A DNA stretch of 64,000 bases from Alectoria sarmentosa (lineage: Eukaryota; Ascomycota; Lecanoromycetes; Lecanorales; Parmeliaceae): positions 1-64,000 of the forward strand of contig WOGZ01000010.1 in NCBI GenBank assembly GCA_009733775.1, written 5' to 3'. The translations under genes were made by a program, and so were the position numbers. Position 1 is the first letter of the stretch, and each line of letters opens with the position of its first letter. Below, in pieces: positions 1-10,774 of this stretch. A model generated the notes under the pieces. The model did not search any database, had not been told where the DNA came from, and saw nothing but the letters and a program-made list of their open reading frames with translations.

Positions 1-1545
1 TAAAAATGTTTATAATTTAACATTTTAAAAAAATATTATAAAGTTAATAATATAACATAATTGTTATTATTATTTAACGTTAAAAAATTATTTTATTATA
101 AATTAAATGTTATATCGTAAAGACGATAACGTTATAATAATTCTTTTCTCTTATTTTCTTTATAAAATTTAAAGATTTTTTAATAAATATTATATAAAGT
201 TTATTTCTTAATATAAACATTTAAGAATTAAGATTTAAAAAGAAAAATAATTATTAAATCGAATAGTTATATACGTTTTATATAAAATATACGCTATTAT
301 AACGTTATCTTTTATAAAATTTTATAAAAATTATAAAGTTTAAATTTAATTAAATTAATCTCGCAATTATTTCGCTAATAAAAATATTTAATAAATATAT
401 ATTTATTTAACATATTTCGAAATTTTCTTTTAATTTTTAAAAATTAATTTTATTATATAATTTAATTATATAATTTAATAATAATATTACGATTTTTATA
501 TATATTTATTTATTTGCGTTTGCTTAACGACGTAAATAATACGTTTTATATATATATCGCACTTTTCTTTATAACACTTTTAAAATAATATAATTAAGTT
601 TTTTATATCAAATTTTCACAAAATATACGTCGCGCTTTTATTTTTTATTATAAATATTTATTACGCACTTAAAACGTTTATATAACACATTTACATACTT
701 TTAAATATTTAAAACTTTTTTTTTTATATTTTCAATAAAATTTAAAAACTTTTATATTTAAAACATTTTATATATATATCTTCGATTTAAATTTTCAAAA
801 AAAATTAAAACGCAAATGATTTTTTTTTAAAAATAACGTTAAATTTTATAATTTTATAATTGAATATTATATAATCGTTATTAAAATCTTTCGTCGCGAA
901 TTAAAAATACAATTAAAAATAATATTTAATATATAAAATTTAAACGACTTTACGTTTTTACGAATAAATATAATAAAACGTAAAATAAACAAAAAATTAA
1001 CGTTTTTAAATATTTTAAATTAAAATTATATTTTTTTTATTCGAAAACGAACTTTTGAAAAAAAAGATAATTATTAATAATAATTTTTAAAAGAAAATTA
1101 ATTTATTAAATAAATTATATAACGTAAAAAATAAATGTAATATAAAAAAATATTAAGCTTAATATATATATATCGTGCGACGTTTTAACGTTAAAAGTTT
1201 AAAAAAGCGATGCTTTCTCATTTTTATTTTACTTTTTTTAAAAATAAATCTTACTTTTAAATATACGTATTTATTTATTATTAATTTTACATTATTATAT
1301 AATTTTAACTATTTTATATATATAATTATTTTATTATATAAATTAATTTAATAAAAGTTATATTTAACGTTTTTTAATCGTAACTTATTAAATAATTAAT
1401 AAATAATATATATTTAAATACGATAAACGTATTTTTAATAATAATTAAAAAAATTCATTAATTAATTAAATATTATTATTGAAAAATGATTTAAAAACAT
1501 CGTTGTTCGACGATTTAAAATTATTTAATATTTATATATTTTAAA
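1..1545. repeat. AT-rich, RIP-like block
   Basis: The stretch is almost entirely A and T, with TpA steps dominating and no plausible gene. The remaining C is mostly in CpG, while CpA and TpG are scarce. That is the footprint expected from repeat-induced point mutation (C to T at CpA), a premeiotic defence of many Pezizomycotina against repeats. It is probably an old transposon or the edge of a larger AT-rich compartment. Nothing in it is readable as a protein, so the element cannot be named. Composition switches to ordinary gene-like DNA at about 1545. Confidence 0.75.
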
Positions 1546-1900
1546 AAGAGGTTGGAAAAGACTTGCTTTATTATTACATTGTTACTATCAAGGATTTCTG
1601 TGACTATCTCCACCTGAGGCTTACCCGATCGGGTTAACGCCTTGATATCAGCTAACCCGATCTGAGGGGGTATACGCCGAACAAACATGGGGGTATACGC
1701 GCAATAGACAAGGGGTATACGCCTAAAGGCAGCCTTTTTTAACGCCTTCCCTCCTGTAATGCTCGTTTCTCGGGAATATATAAAACCTCCTTCTATCAGT
1801 GTCAAGTCTAGAACCCAGTGCTTGGTCTACACAACAAGGTGGAAACTCTACGTTGCTCTAGGTATCGAGGAAAAAACGCAAAGAAGAAATGGCGGATGGT
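1546..1900. other. spacer left of asparagine synthetase
   Basis: Ordinary-composition DNA follows the AT-rich block. It contains the 23-bp repeats and a TATA-like run (ATATATAAAA, about 1776) facing right. No supported gene is seen. A decayed LTR is possible but could not be shown. Confidence 0.4.
1666..1732. repeat. three 23-bp tandem units with a GGGGTATACGC core
   Basis: Three consecutive units begin at 1666, 1689 and 1712. Each opens with GGGG(G)TATACGC, whose centre GTATAC is a palindrome, followed by a diverged 11-12 bp tail. A second palindrome, ACCCGATCGGGT, lies just left at about 1623, with a half copy (AACCCGATC) near 1654. The array lies between the AT-rich block and the 3' end of the asparagine synthetase gene. 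It could be a remnant of a transposon end or a protein-binding array. Confidence 0.6.
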
Positions 1901-4061
1901 CTATTTCTGTTCATCGTACTTGGCAAGGTGCGTGGCGACCGCCCTGTCAAAGTCAGAATTATTTCCTTTCAGTCCAAGAGATGCCTTACCGTCCGCTTGG
2001 ATCTGTCTGCTTTGACCACGTAGGCGTCCAACGCATAACCGTTGATGCACATTGAGGCGGAAAGAGCTCATCAAACATGGTACGATACCAGTACGCTTCC
2101 TTACTATCTGGGATATCGTCTCCCCACTCAGCTTTGGGCTGTTTCATCTGCTCGTCTGTCACATGGAGTTCGGCGTTTTCTTTCAGGGCGTCTATCCACC
2201 CATAGCCTACACCATCGCTAAATTGCTCCTTTTGGCGCCATAAAATGTTGTCCGGTAGGTATGGTTTTGTATTCGGCTCGTCGGTTGTATCAAAGGCTTT
2301 GCGTAATATGTACTTTTCTATACGATCCTTTGTGATAATTTTCTCTGCTGGATCAATGTTCATTGCATTCTCCACGAACTACATCTGTTAGGACATATTT
2401 TCAGCTGTGAGTGAAATACTGACCTCCTTGTCGAGGAATGGTACGCGAGCTTCAACTCCCCAAGCTGCCGTCGACTTGTTGGCTCGCAAGCAATCAGAAA
2501 GATGGAGATTTTTAATGCGGTGAACAGTCTCTGCGTGGAAGGATTCTTTGTCTGGAGCTGCATGAAAGTAAAGATAGCCCCCAAAAATCTCGTCACTGCC
2601 CTCCCCACTCAGTACCATTTTTACTCCCATGGCTTTTATCTTACGGCTGAGAAGGAACATCGGAGTTGAGGCTCTGACAGTAGTAACGTCGTAGGTCTCG
2701 AGATGGAAGATGACGTCTGAGAGTGCATCTAGGCCATCCTCAATAGTGAAGCTGAAACTATGATGCTTGGTTCCGAGAAATTTTGCGACCTCCAAAGCAG
2801 CCTTAGTATCAGGCGAATTGGGCAGTCCAATCGAAAAGGAATGAAGCTGAGGAAGCCACGTCACGGTCGATAGTTCATCGTCATCGTCAATTCCTACAAG
2901 CTCTTCACTAGATTGCTGCTCGTGGTCGCTGAGTCCATTTACTTTGCCCGCTGATGCTGACCGGAGTCTGAGCGTCTCTCTCTGAGCTATTGACGCAACT
3001 AGGCTTGAGTCCAATCCGCCGGAGAGCAATACACCGTACGGAACCTCAGCCATGAGCCGTTTGCGAACAGATTTCTCCAAAGATGTTCGTATCAGTTTGT
3101 AATCTATCGGAGTTGAAGGTAATTTAAGCGGATCCCACCAACGAGGTTGGAAGTATCGAGTCATTGTATCAGTCTTTGAATCGTAGATATGGCCGGGAGG
3201 AAACCACTTGATGTTGTCGCAGACAGGATGCAAGCACTTCAGCTCTGATGCGAAATAAACTGTGCCAGGAGTTTTGCTCGACCATCCCTGATAAAAGCTT
3301 GTGATTCCTATAGGATCTCTTGCGGCCACTGTGCGATCTGCCTTCTTGTCATATAGAACCCAAGAAAACATGCCATCCAGATACTTTGGCGCATCAAGTC
3401 CATGTTCCATGTACTAAAGGCGGTCAAACATTTCTCGGAGCCAAAGATATTCAGATCGTACCAGTGGTATTATGACTTCGCAGTCCGAGTGGGTCTTGAA
3501 GTTGTATGGGTACTTCAGATGCTTGCGCAGGAGCCTGTGATTGTAGATTTCACCATTGACAGCAAGAGATAATGAGCCATCATCATTAACTAGAGGCTGG
3601 GCTCCGGTATCTGCGTACGCTTAGCAGGAACGGTGGGATACTTCACTGGCATGTCTTCTCACCAACGCCAACAATACTCAGTCTTTCGTGGGCCAGGACT
3701 ACGACGATTTAGCTTTGTCGGCCTGAAAAACAATCACGGGGAATCTGACTTGTATTATTCGCAATGAAGTTCCCACCTAGCCACCATCAGCCCTTCGTCT
3801 TTTGTAAGTTACTCGACTCGCTGACTCCAATCGGGACCACGATGACGAGCGCTGTTGTGGTTCTTGTTAAAATTCCATCATGATACCGGCATTAGAAGTC
3901 CTTACGCCTTGGCCATCCGTAGAGCGGTGGGCTTAAACTTTTGCACATCGGGATGGCTTCGTAGAGTCAGCAAGACCGTCACACGATTCTAGGAGTTGAA
4001 AGCAGGCACGTGCGGACTGGGTTCATAAGACTTACCAGTGACAGGCAAAAATCCCACACAT
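1901..4061 (-). CDS. asn2: asparagine synthetase (glutamine-hydrolysing)
   Basis: This enzyme makes asparagine from aspartate, ATP and glutamine in the cytosol. I joined nine exons: 3906-3956, 3826-3851, 3750-3776, 3663-3698, 3462-3610, 2424-3413, 1990-2378, 1901-1943 and a first exon at 4036-4061. They give 578 residues, the usual family length. The start reads MCGIFAC, so the catalytic Cys2 of the glutaminase domain is present. The synthetase domain has the ATP-pyrophosphatase loop SGGLDSS. The C-terminus ends DPSGR followed by a short tail. At first sight the gene looks broken, but each apparent break is a phase-correct intron. Three introns open with GTCAG rather than GTAAG/GTGAG. Identity is firm; exon borders are inferred from family conservation. 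Confidence 0.93.
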
Positions 4062-4462
4062 TTTCTGTAAGAGAGTCAAGAGATTCAAGCAGCTACGGGT
4101 AAAGTAAAATTGTCGAGAGGAACCGATGATGCATTTTCTTTTTCTCATTATTGTGTCTCACCACATCACGCTAGCGGAGATAAGGCCGATAAGAAAGCAG
4201 CTTACTCCGTAAATAGAATACTTCCGCACCGAGAAAAAGAGAAGATTGTTGGTTTGAAGTAATTTTCCTTTAGATCATGGGTCCTTGAAAATTCCTTTTA
4301 GATACACAGATTCGCATGCCTGTAGGGAAAAGACCCGCTCTTGGCACCGCTTTAAAAGATGATGCTCCTTTGATGGATTCACCTTCTCCCGGCGCCAATG
4401 TCGTCCATGATATTGCCCCTCTGATCGTCCATCACGTCTGCCAAGAGGCCTCAAAGGCCGTC
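4062..4462. other. spacer between asn2 and ubc9
   Basis: About 400 bp upstream of asparagine synthetase and downstream of UBC9. It should hold the asn2 promoter and 5' leader. I see no gene and no clear element. Confidence 0.5.
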
Positions 4463-5092
4463 TCATGGTGCTGGATTGTCTTTCACAATCGCTTTGACCT
4501 TCTTCTCGTAAGCCTGGCGATCTCTTTTGAAGAGGTTGTAGGCATCGGCCTGCGCTGGTGAATCGGGATTTGGGTCGTTCAGCAGATCTTGAATACCAAG
4601 AAGAATCTGTTTGATGGTGATGGCTGGCTTCCAACCCTCTTCTTCGTTCAAAATTGAGAGGCAAACAGTACCGGAGGGATAGACGTTGGGGTGGAAAAGC
4701 GGGGGAACGAATTTGCCTGCCTCCTTGTCAGATTGCTTTACCTCAGGGCTCCAATCTGGTATCGTACACTTTGGAGGCTTTGTAGGATATTCTCAAAATT
4801 CAGTCAGCAGCATATATGTGGGACGAATCACGCCATCACTCACCATCCGGGAAAAGCACATCCAGTTTGAAAAGGCCACCTTCCCAGAGCGTCTTGTCTT
4901 TGCCAGGCACTCCGCATTCCCACTTCTTCAAGTCCAGGACTCCTTGAGCAGTACGAACGGGCTTTGCAAAAAATCCGAATGGGTGATCACGACGCCATTG
5001 CTTTCTGACCCTTGTTAGCATCATTTCTGAGCTTTCATATGGATGCGCTAAGCTTGCCTCTCCTCCTGGAGGCGGTTCTGACACAAGGACAT
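4463..5092 (-). CDS. ubc9: SUMO-conjugating enzyme Ubc9
   Basis: E2 enzyme that carries SUMO on a thioester and passes it to target lysines. Four exons (5058-5092, 4844-5004, 4768-4791, 4463-4716) give 157 residues, the family length. It opens MSLCQNRLQEERKQWRRDHP and holds the E2 core with the active-site cysteine in PSGTVCLSILNEEEGW. The first intron (5005-5057) has a GC-AG border (AG|GCAAGC) and a good branch site, TGCTAACA. This donor is required to keep the EERKQW frame, so the GC border is well supported. It is divergent from pex19, with a 446-bp shared upstream region. Confidence 0.95.
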
Positions 5093-5538
5093 CCTTGTAG
5101 CTGTAGTTATGTTCACCAACGTAGGTAATTCAAAGGTGGTCGAAGAGCTAGAAAATCGGTGGTCATGTGCTCGGAAGTATGATATGAGACGTCGATGATG
5201 TATTGGGTGGATTGGAAATTTGTGAAGAGTTGAGTGAGACTGAAACAATCAGGTAGAGTGATGTACTTAAGGCGCAAGAGGACTTGCCCAGAATGTATGT
5301 ATGAAGTCGAAAGGTAAGCCGCATGAAAGAGCAATTTGAATAGAGTAGGACGAACAACAGTAGGCAGATTTTCGGCGTCCCCGCAATGCTTGTCGATTAC
5401 AAGGGCCCCACTACGAGTGACGTGAAATTGCCTGCCTCAAGTTCGCTCAATTACTCAAGTTCGTGCATCGCGCAACACTTGCTTCCAGATATGTTTCGGG
5501 AGTACCAGACCTCAAGGGATTGAAAGGGTGGGTTTACA
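5093..5538. promoter_or_regulatory. divergent promoter region ubc9/pex19
   Basis: This 446-bp region separates two genes that point away from each other, so both core promoters must lie here. No individual binding site can be assigned by eye. Confidence 0.5.
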
Positions 5539-6579
5539 ATGGAAGAGGAAGAGTGCCAGACGAGCGCAAAGCAGGCTACTGATACTTCTGGCAAAGCACC
5601 CTTGATACATGATGATGATGTGCCTGATCCAGAAGAGGATGGTTTGGACGATCTAGATGGCATGATTTGAGCTCCTTTCAGTCCTTTCGCCGCTCATGAC
5701 TTATTGTAATAGACATGCTCGATGAATTCTCAAATACCAACGTCAGCAAACCCCAAGACGCCCCACGAAAAACTGAGACTGCGCCAGTGCGAGATCTTCA
5801 AGAGCCATATAATTCGGATGCAGCAGCGGATGAGTTCAGCAAGCAGCTGCGAGACCAAATGGCTGCGCTCATGGGCAATGTAGATGAGTCACCGGAAATG
5901 AAGAACGAGATTGAAGCCATGATGCGCGAATTGGGTGTTGCAGCAGACCCTGGCACGGCTTCGAAATCAAAGGACGGGATCAATGGGAAAGCCTCGTTGT
6001 CGAATATAGAGGAACCTTTCCAGGAAACCATTCGAAAGACCATGGAGCGAATGCAAGCTACAGGAGACCAAGCCACAGCTGCTGCAAAAGGCGAGGACTC
6101 CGATGACATACTTGCACAAATGCTGAAGGAGATGCAAGATGGCGGACTAGAAAGGGCAGGAGATGACGAAGGATTCAACAAAATGCTTCTCGGTATGATG
6201 GAGCAGTTGACAAACAAGGAAATACTGTACGAGCCGATGAAAGAATTACATGACAAGTTCCCTTCTTGGATGTCCGAAAACAGGAGTAGCACAAATGCAG
6301 ACGATCTGCGAAGATATAACAAGCAGCAAAGACTAGTAGGAGAGATAGTGGAAAGATTTGAAGAGAAAAATTACTCCGACTCCCATGCCCCGGACAGAGA
6401 CTTTGTTGTGGAGCGAATGCAACAGGTACAGGACCTAGCCCATTACATTCTTGCCAGTGGAGCTAATCGAGTTACATTAGATGCAAGCTGCTGGAAGTCC
6501 CCCAGCTGATCTCGTCGGGAACATGAAAGCTGCGCAAGATACTTTAGGTGACATAGACTCCGGCTGCGCTCAGCAATGA
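5539..6579 (+). CDS. pex19: peroxisomal membrane protein import receptor Pex19
   Basis: Cytosolic chaperone and receptor for peroxisomal membrane proteins. Exons 5539-5659, 5713-6425 and 6481-6579 give 310 residues. Family marks are the acidic N-terminal Pex3-binding segment EEDGLDDLDDMLDEF, the helical cargo-binding domain around DPFN-like MKELHDKFPSW, and a C-terminal tail ending SGCAQQ. The first intron has a GC-AG border (TG|GCATGA, 5660-5712). No GT donor nearby preserves the conserved DDLDDMLDEF reading. The second intron is standard. The C-terminal CAQQ is a CaaX-like end, which in this family is farnesylated; that is family knowledge, not proof. Confidence 0.92.
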
Positions 6580-6725
6580 CATATCAATTGTGGTCTCTTG
6601 GGCACGAGAATACTAATTAGGCGAATATCCTGTCCATAAACAGGCCCACCTTCAAGCGTAACTCTCGCCCCAGGAGGAAATTAATGAGATATTCGTAAAA
6701 GCGTACGACTTGACTTCAGTTGTTC

Positions 6726-7410
6726 TTACCCCATTGAAAAGTCCATTTCCTGGTCTCGTTCCGGGGCGCTGTCTCCAGCTGTTTCAGTGCTTCTCTTCGC
6801 CGATCCCTGTCTCGATATGACCTCCATGAATAATCGATCGTATTCTTCCTCGTCACTGCCGTAATCAGACATGGTCTTCTGTTGGTGGTGGTCTCCTTGA
6901 TCGGCGTTAACTTGCATCGATGATACAAGCGCCTCGAATTCTTGATTCTCGTGTGACAGGATTTGATCGGCCATCTCTACTTCTGCGAGGCATAACGTCA
7001 GCTGGAATACATCTAAACACGCTCTGCGCTCTTACCCTTCAGATTAGACTCGGCTTCGTGCTCGTCGTCGTCGTCGGCGTCGTCGTCGTCGAGAGCCTGG
7101 GGAAATTCTGGCGCCGAGCGTGCTTGGTCGAGTTCCCACTCTTTCTGCCTCGCGATGAAGTCTTTTCTCAAGATCTATTGCAATGTCAGCCCAAACTTGT
7201 TATGGAGTTGTCTCAATTATAATGGCCACGAACCTGTTCGCTGCGGGTTTCCCACTTCTTGTCGTCGCTGGCCTGCCGGACTTTCTTCAGGAAGACCTGT
7301 CGCTTGCGGTCTTCTTCCTTGCTAGGTTTGCATTGCAGTAGAGGATTCTGTGTAGCGCGTTTGTGTGAGTACTTCGACGTGTCACTGCTCGTCTGTCCTC
7401 TTGACGCCAT
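6726..7410 (-). CDS. conserved-looking acidic protein, unknown function
   Basis: Three exons (7234-7410, 7036-7174, 6726-6982) give 190 residues starting MASRGQTSSDTSKYSHKR. The N-terminal part is basic and helical (KEEDRKRQVFLKKVRQ). The middle carries an uninterrupted acidic run of Asp residues encoded by GAC repeats (about 7075-7110). The C-terminal half has an acidic segment with YGSDEEEYDRLFMEVI. I do not recognise a named domain. The pattern of charged helix, acidic run and SDEEEYD motif is typical of small nuclear proteins, but that is only a guess. The start could be earlier, since the frame is open upstream to MSRTSPSS. It is convergent with pex19. Confidence 0.7.
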
Positions 7411-7860
7411 CTGAACCTTCTGAAGGGAGAAGCGCAGGCACGCATTTGGGTTGATTGGCGCCAAAGGAGATGGGGTTCCACTTAGGTATCCTGAGTTGTA
7501 GGACGACGGACTGGTTCGGGACATTTTTGCTATCTCAAGGATTTGTTCTACGTACCAGAGGGAGGAAAGCTGCGTGGAGCTTGTAGCCTTGTTCAGAATC
7601 GCGTCAGGGTTCGAGGGTTCCGCGCGTGTGCTAGCGTGTCCCGACAATCGACGAATGCACATAAAAGCGAATAATTTTAGTTTTTAGGACATAAGTCCCG
7701 TTTGAGCTTTTGACTGGAACTAATTGTATGTAGCTGGTGATATTAAAAAGGAGACTCGTCAAAGATTTCCGTCGCTATCTATGCTACAGACTCCCAACAA
7801 TGCCGCTTATGGCCAAAATACTGACTTCGTAGAATCCGCTTACTATGCTGTTCTCGATCT
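7411..7860. other. spacer, no gene seen
   Basis: About 450 bp upstream of the acidic protein gene and downstream of the Mid2-like gene. The first part may be a 5' extension of the acidic protein. No element is recognised. Confidence 0.4.
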
Positions 7861-8715
7861 CTAGAAGTTGGAAGCCGTATTGACTGGCCCGGGGTTGTGA
7901 TATTGATCCAAGGTAGATCGCTAGAATCAGTGGTCAGACGTCTTCACGTGATTTACGCTGGGTAGACTTACGAAGGGACTGTGACCACTGACACTGCTGC
8001 TCTTCTCCTGCCCTGGCTGGAGGTCCATTGAATCGTTATGAACACCGTGTGACCGTCGATTCTTGCCCCAAACGCGCAAAAAAACGATCGCTAGGCCTCC
8101 CAGCAGGATTGCGCCTCCGACACCACCAACAACACCGCCAATTACAGATTTGCTCTTTGACGAAAGGCCCGAGCTACCCGATCCACCGTTGCTTCCATCG
8201 AGTCGAGCAGCTCCTGAGGATGTGGATGAGGCCAAAGCCGCAGCTATTACTTTACTAGACGTCGAGGTCATGCTCAGAGTCACACTTCCGCTCGTCGAAA
8301 TAATGGTAGTCACAATTGTTTGTGTCACGCTGCCAGTGGGAGTTGTGCTCGAGGAGGTAGTCTGGGAAGACCCATCTTTCGATGTCGAGGACTTCGAATC
8401 TGCCGAAAGTCTCGATTGTACTTGAGTAGTTGAAATGATTGGACTTGTCTTTGTCGCGCCTTGGAGCGAGGTAGTTGCAGCGTCAGAGGACGTGCTCGCT
8501 GTCGAGTCTGTGGTCTGGATACCCACGGACGGAGAAGTTGATATAGACGAAAGGCTGGCTGAGGGGCTGGATGAGGGGCGAGGGGAGGCCGATGGAGAGA
8601 GCGTTGTTGTGGACGTGTTGTTATCTTGGCGATACTGGAGAGGATTCTCGATGTCTGATGCCAAAGAAAGGCTAGCAAAGAGAATGAAGAAGGCGAAGAT
8701 GCTTAGTCGGAACAT
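7861..8715 (-). CDS. Mid2-like cell-wall sensor / Ser-Thr-rich membrane protein
   Basis: A single-pass surface protein of 267 residues in two exons (7972-8715, 7861-7920). Residues 1-19 are a signal peptide (MFRLSIFAFFILFASLSLAS). A Ser/Thr-rich extracellular stretch of roughly 160 residues, expected to be O-mannosylated, follows. Then comes one membrane helix (GGVVGGVGGAILLGGLAIVF), a basic stop-transfer stretch and a short tail. The last exon gives STLDQYHNPGPVNTASNF, an ending I know from Mid2/Wsc-like fungal proteins, which supports the splice. There is no WSC cysteine domain. A sensor role for wall stress is inferred from architecture only. Confidence 0.82.
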
Positions 8716-9203
8716 ACTGAAAGAAGGTGCAAGACCAAAATATGTGCTTGATTATAGAGACGAAATGCACGTTTGGTCTTTCTGAAGCAATAGTGACAGA
8801 CAGAGTTTAGAGAAGGCTCGTCATTGGGAAAACAGTCGATGGAACACAAATTATTGAGACAAGATGAAAATAGATTGTTTGAACAAAGGACCAAGGCTAA
8901 GCCCTGCGGCGCTAGGCGCTCGGCAGAGTCTTAATACCCGAGGACCTAGGTAGGTACCTAAGGTACTTACAGTAGACTCTTTTTGGTGGAAAACCCACGA
9001 GCCCACGATAACCCTATAGATTTTTTCGCGACGTACGGATACTGTACCTGCAAACTCCTGCATGATAACTCTGAATTTGTATTTTTCTTTCTGTTGCTTT
9101 TCTTGATTCGACACTGAACAGAACAAGTACTTCCATCCAGATATCCCTTGAACCAGCGCCGTGAAGGTAATAATCAGGTTAACGCCTTGGTCTTCTGTGG
9201 ACA
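8716..9203. promoter_or_regulatory. divergent promoter with TAGGTACC-type repeats
   Basis: This 488-bp region separates two divergent genes. At 8938-8972 it holds a cluster of CCTAGG, TAGGTACC and AAGGTACTTAC words that recurs in other spacers here (about 14640, 26840, 27010). No gene is seen. Confidence 0.45.
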
Positions 9204-10774
9204 ATGCTTCATACCCATGAAATCCTGTCTGGGGTCTCGGGTTCGGTATCCCTGGCCTGCTGGCTCTTTGTACTTGTCCCACAATTACTTGAAAACTACT
9301 TGTCAAAGTCAGCCGACGGCATCTCGCTGGCATTTTTAATCGTTTGGTAGGTTACCTTTTCCGGGCAGTGTCTTCCTGACCCGTACTCTGTTCTCATTTT
9401 GCATCCCAAAAGATATACGCTGACTTCGGTTTCACACAAGGTTCGTCGGTGATCTTGCAAATCTTTTTGGAGCAACCCTTGCCCGTCTGGTGCCAACGGT
9501 AATTGTACGGACTTTTCCGTGCCGTTGTGACCTATTGGAGAAAACCATGTCCTGCCTCGCAAGACACGCTCCAGCAGTACTGCCTTTGTTTCACCTTCGA
9601 TAATGTTCCCAGAATGTGCCTTCTGACTCGTTGTGCACTTTGATGGCGAAATGCTGATTCTGATATGTCGGTAGGCTTTGGCCCTATATTTCTGTGCTGC
9701 GGACGCAGTCTTGATTGCCCAAATTGTATACTACAATCACATGAACTCTCGCAAGAAAGGCGTATATACTTCCGCCGAAGTAGACGTAGAAGAAAGACCA
9801 GACCAGCCGTTGCTTAGCCGAAGACCGGATATCGGTCTACCGGGCTCGAGGCGTCGCTCCTCTGTGTCTCAAAAACGACAGGGAGCAGCGACACTTCCAC
9901 ACATTCCAGAAGACGGCGGTCATGCTCGTGCTTGGCTGAGGAACTCTATGAGTGCGTTCGCTATTTGTGCTCTTGGCGTCTTGGGCTGGTTTGTTGCTTT
10001 CTTGGCGGGAATCTGGAAGCCTACCATAGATATTCCGGAGAATTCCACCCATGAGAGTGTGCCTGCACAGATCTTAGGATATCTATCAGCGGTACGGTTA
10101 TCTCATTCCTCGTGTCTTCTGCGTATGTTCTCTGCTGATGTGGTTAGCTACTGTACCTCGGGTAGGGCTCTTTATAAAAATTGACATCCTATGCTCGATG
10201 CTGATCCTGTGCAGCGCCAGGGTCCCACAAATTATAAAGAATTCTCGTGAAAAATCCTGCGAAGGTGGAATAGTATTCGAATGGTCTTCAAGAGTCTATC
10301 TTCGCTAATCCCCTTGGCAGGGCTGTCAATCCTTTTTTTTGCATTATCTCTTTTGGGAAATCTATCGTGAGTCACAGTCATCTTATACCACTACGTCGCG
10401 CACTATGTGGGGTCGGGCATTACTTGACATGGAAAGCTTCAATGCTCGTAAATCGTTCAAGACGGACCTCGAACGAAAATTGCTGACATGGGATCCATTA
10501 GCTATGGTGGCGGTGTCAGTTTGAACGAGCCACTATCCTTTGGGTAACCCATGCTTATTGTATCTAGATACTTTTCCATTCACTAGAAAGGGAATATCTT
10601 CTCACGAACCTGCCTTGGCTCATTGGATCTCTGGGCAAGTGAATTGCACTCGCCAAACAAACGAACATAGACTGACCTATTTTAGGTACAATTTCGGAGG
10701 ACGTAATCATTTTTATGCAATTCTACGTATTTGGAGCGAAAGAAACAGACAGGTGTTCGGCTATAGACGGGTAA
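9204..10774 (+). CDS. PQ-loop vacuolar cationic amino-acid transporter (Ypq/PQLC2 type)
   Basis: Seven-helix membrane protein. Family members export Lys/Arg/His from the vacuole or lysosome. Nine exons (9204-9346, 9441-9498, 9675-10091, 10148-10161, 10215-10264, 10321-10366, 10502-10514, 10568-10634, 10686-10774) give 298 residues. Both PQ-loops are visible: LVPQLLENYLSKSADGIS in exon 1 and RVPQIIKNSREKSCEG in exon 5. The C-terminal helix region reads NLPWLIGSLGTISEDVIIF. Two exons are tiny (14 and 13 nt). The first two introns carry sequence shared with the introner-like family. Intron 8 is a GC-AG intron with the consensus donor GG|GCAAGT. Substrate specificity is inferred from the family. 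Confidence 0.9.
9347..9440 (+). mobile_element. introner-like intron (short form) in the PQ-loop gene
   Basis: This 94-nt intron opens GTAGGTTACCTTTTCCG and shares a block of about 30 nt (TTTTCCG..C.GTGTCTTCCTGA) with the SDR intron at 51349-51492. Near the 3' end it has CGCTGACTTCGG, a variant of the common block. It lacks the middle of the longer copies, so it looks internally deleted. Confidence 0.7.
9499..9674 (+). mobile_element. introner-like intron (diverged) in the PQ-loop gene
   Basis: A 176-nt intron, three times the local norm. It contains ACTTTTCCGTGCCG near the 5' end, CCTCGCAAGACACG in the middle and TGCTGATTC near the acceptor, each matching a position in the longer introner copies. 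More diverged than the other members. Confidence 0.55.

Noticed and set aside
1546..1900. Possible solo LTR (TATA box, nearby CTACACAACA)
   Set aside because: No paired repeat, primer-binding site or target duplication could be found.
1986..3410. Asparagine synthetase looked like a frameshifted pseudogene
   Set aside because: Every break is a phase-correct intron and the joined protein has all active-site motifs.
10367..10501. 135-nt PQ-loop intron as another introner copy
   Set aside because: It ends with TTGCTGAC but no other block aligns; CTGAC alone is an ordinary branch site.
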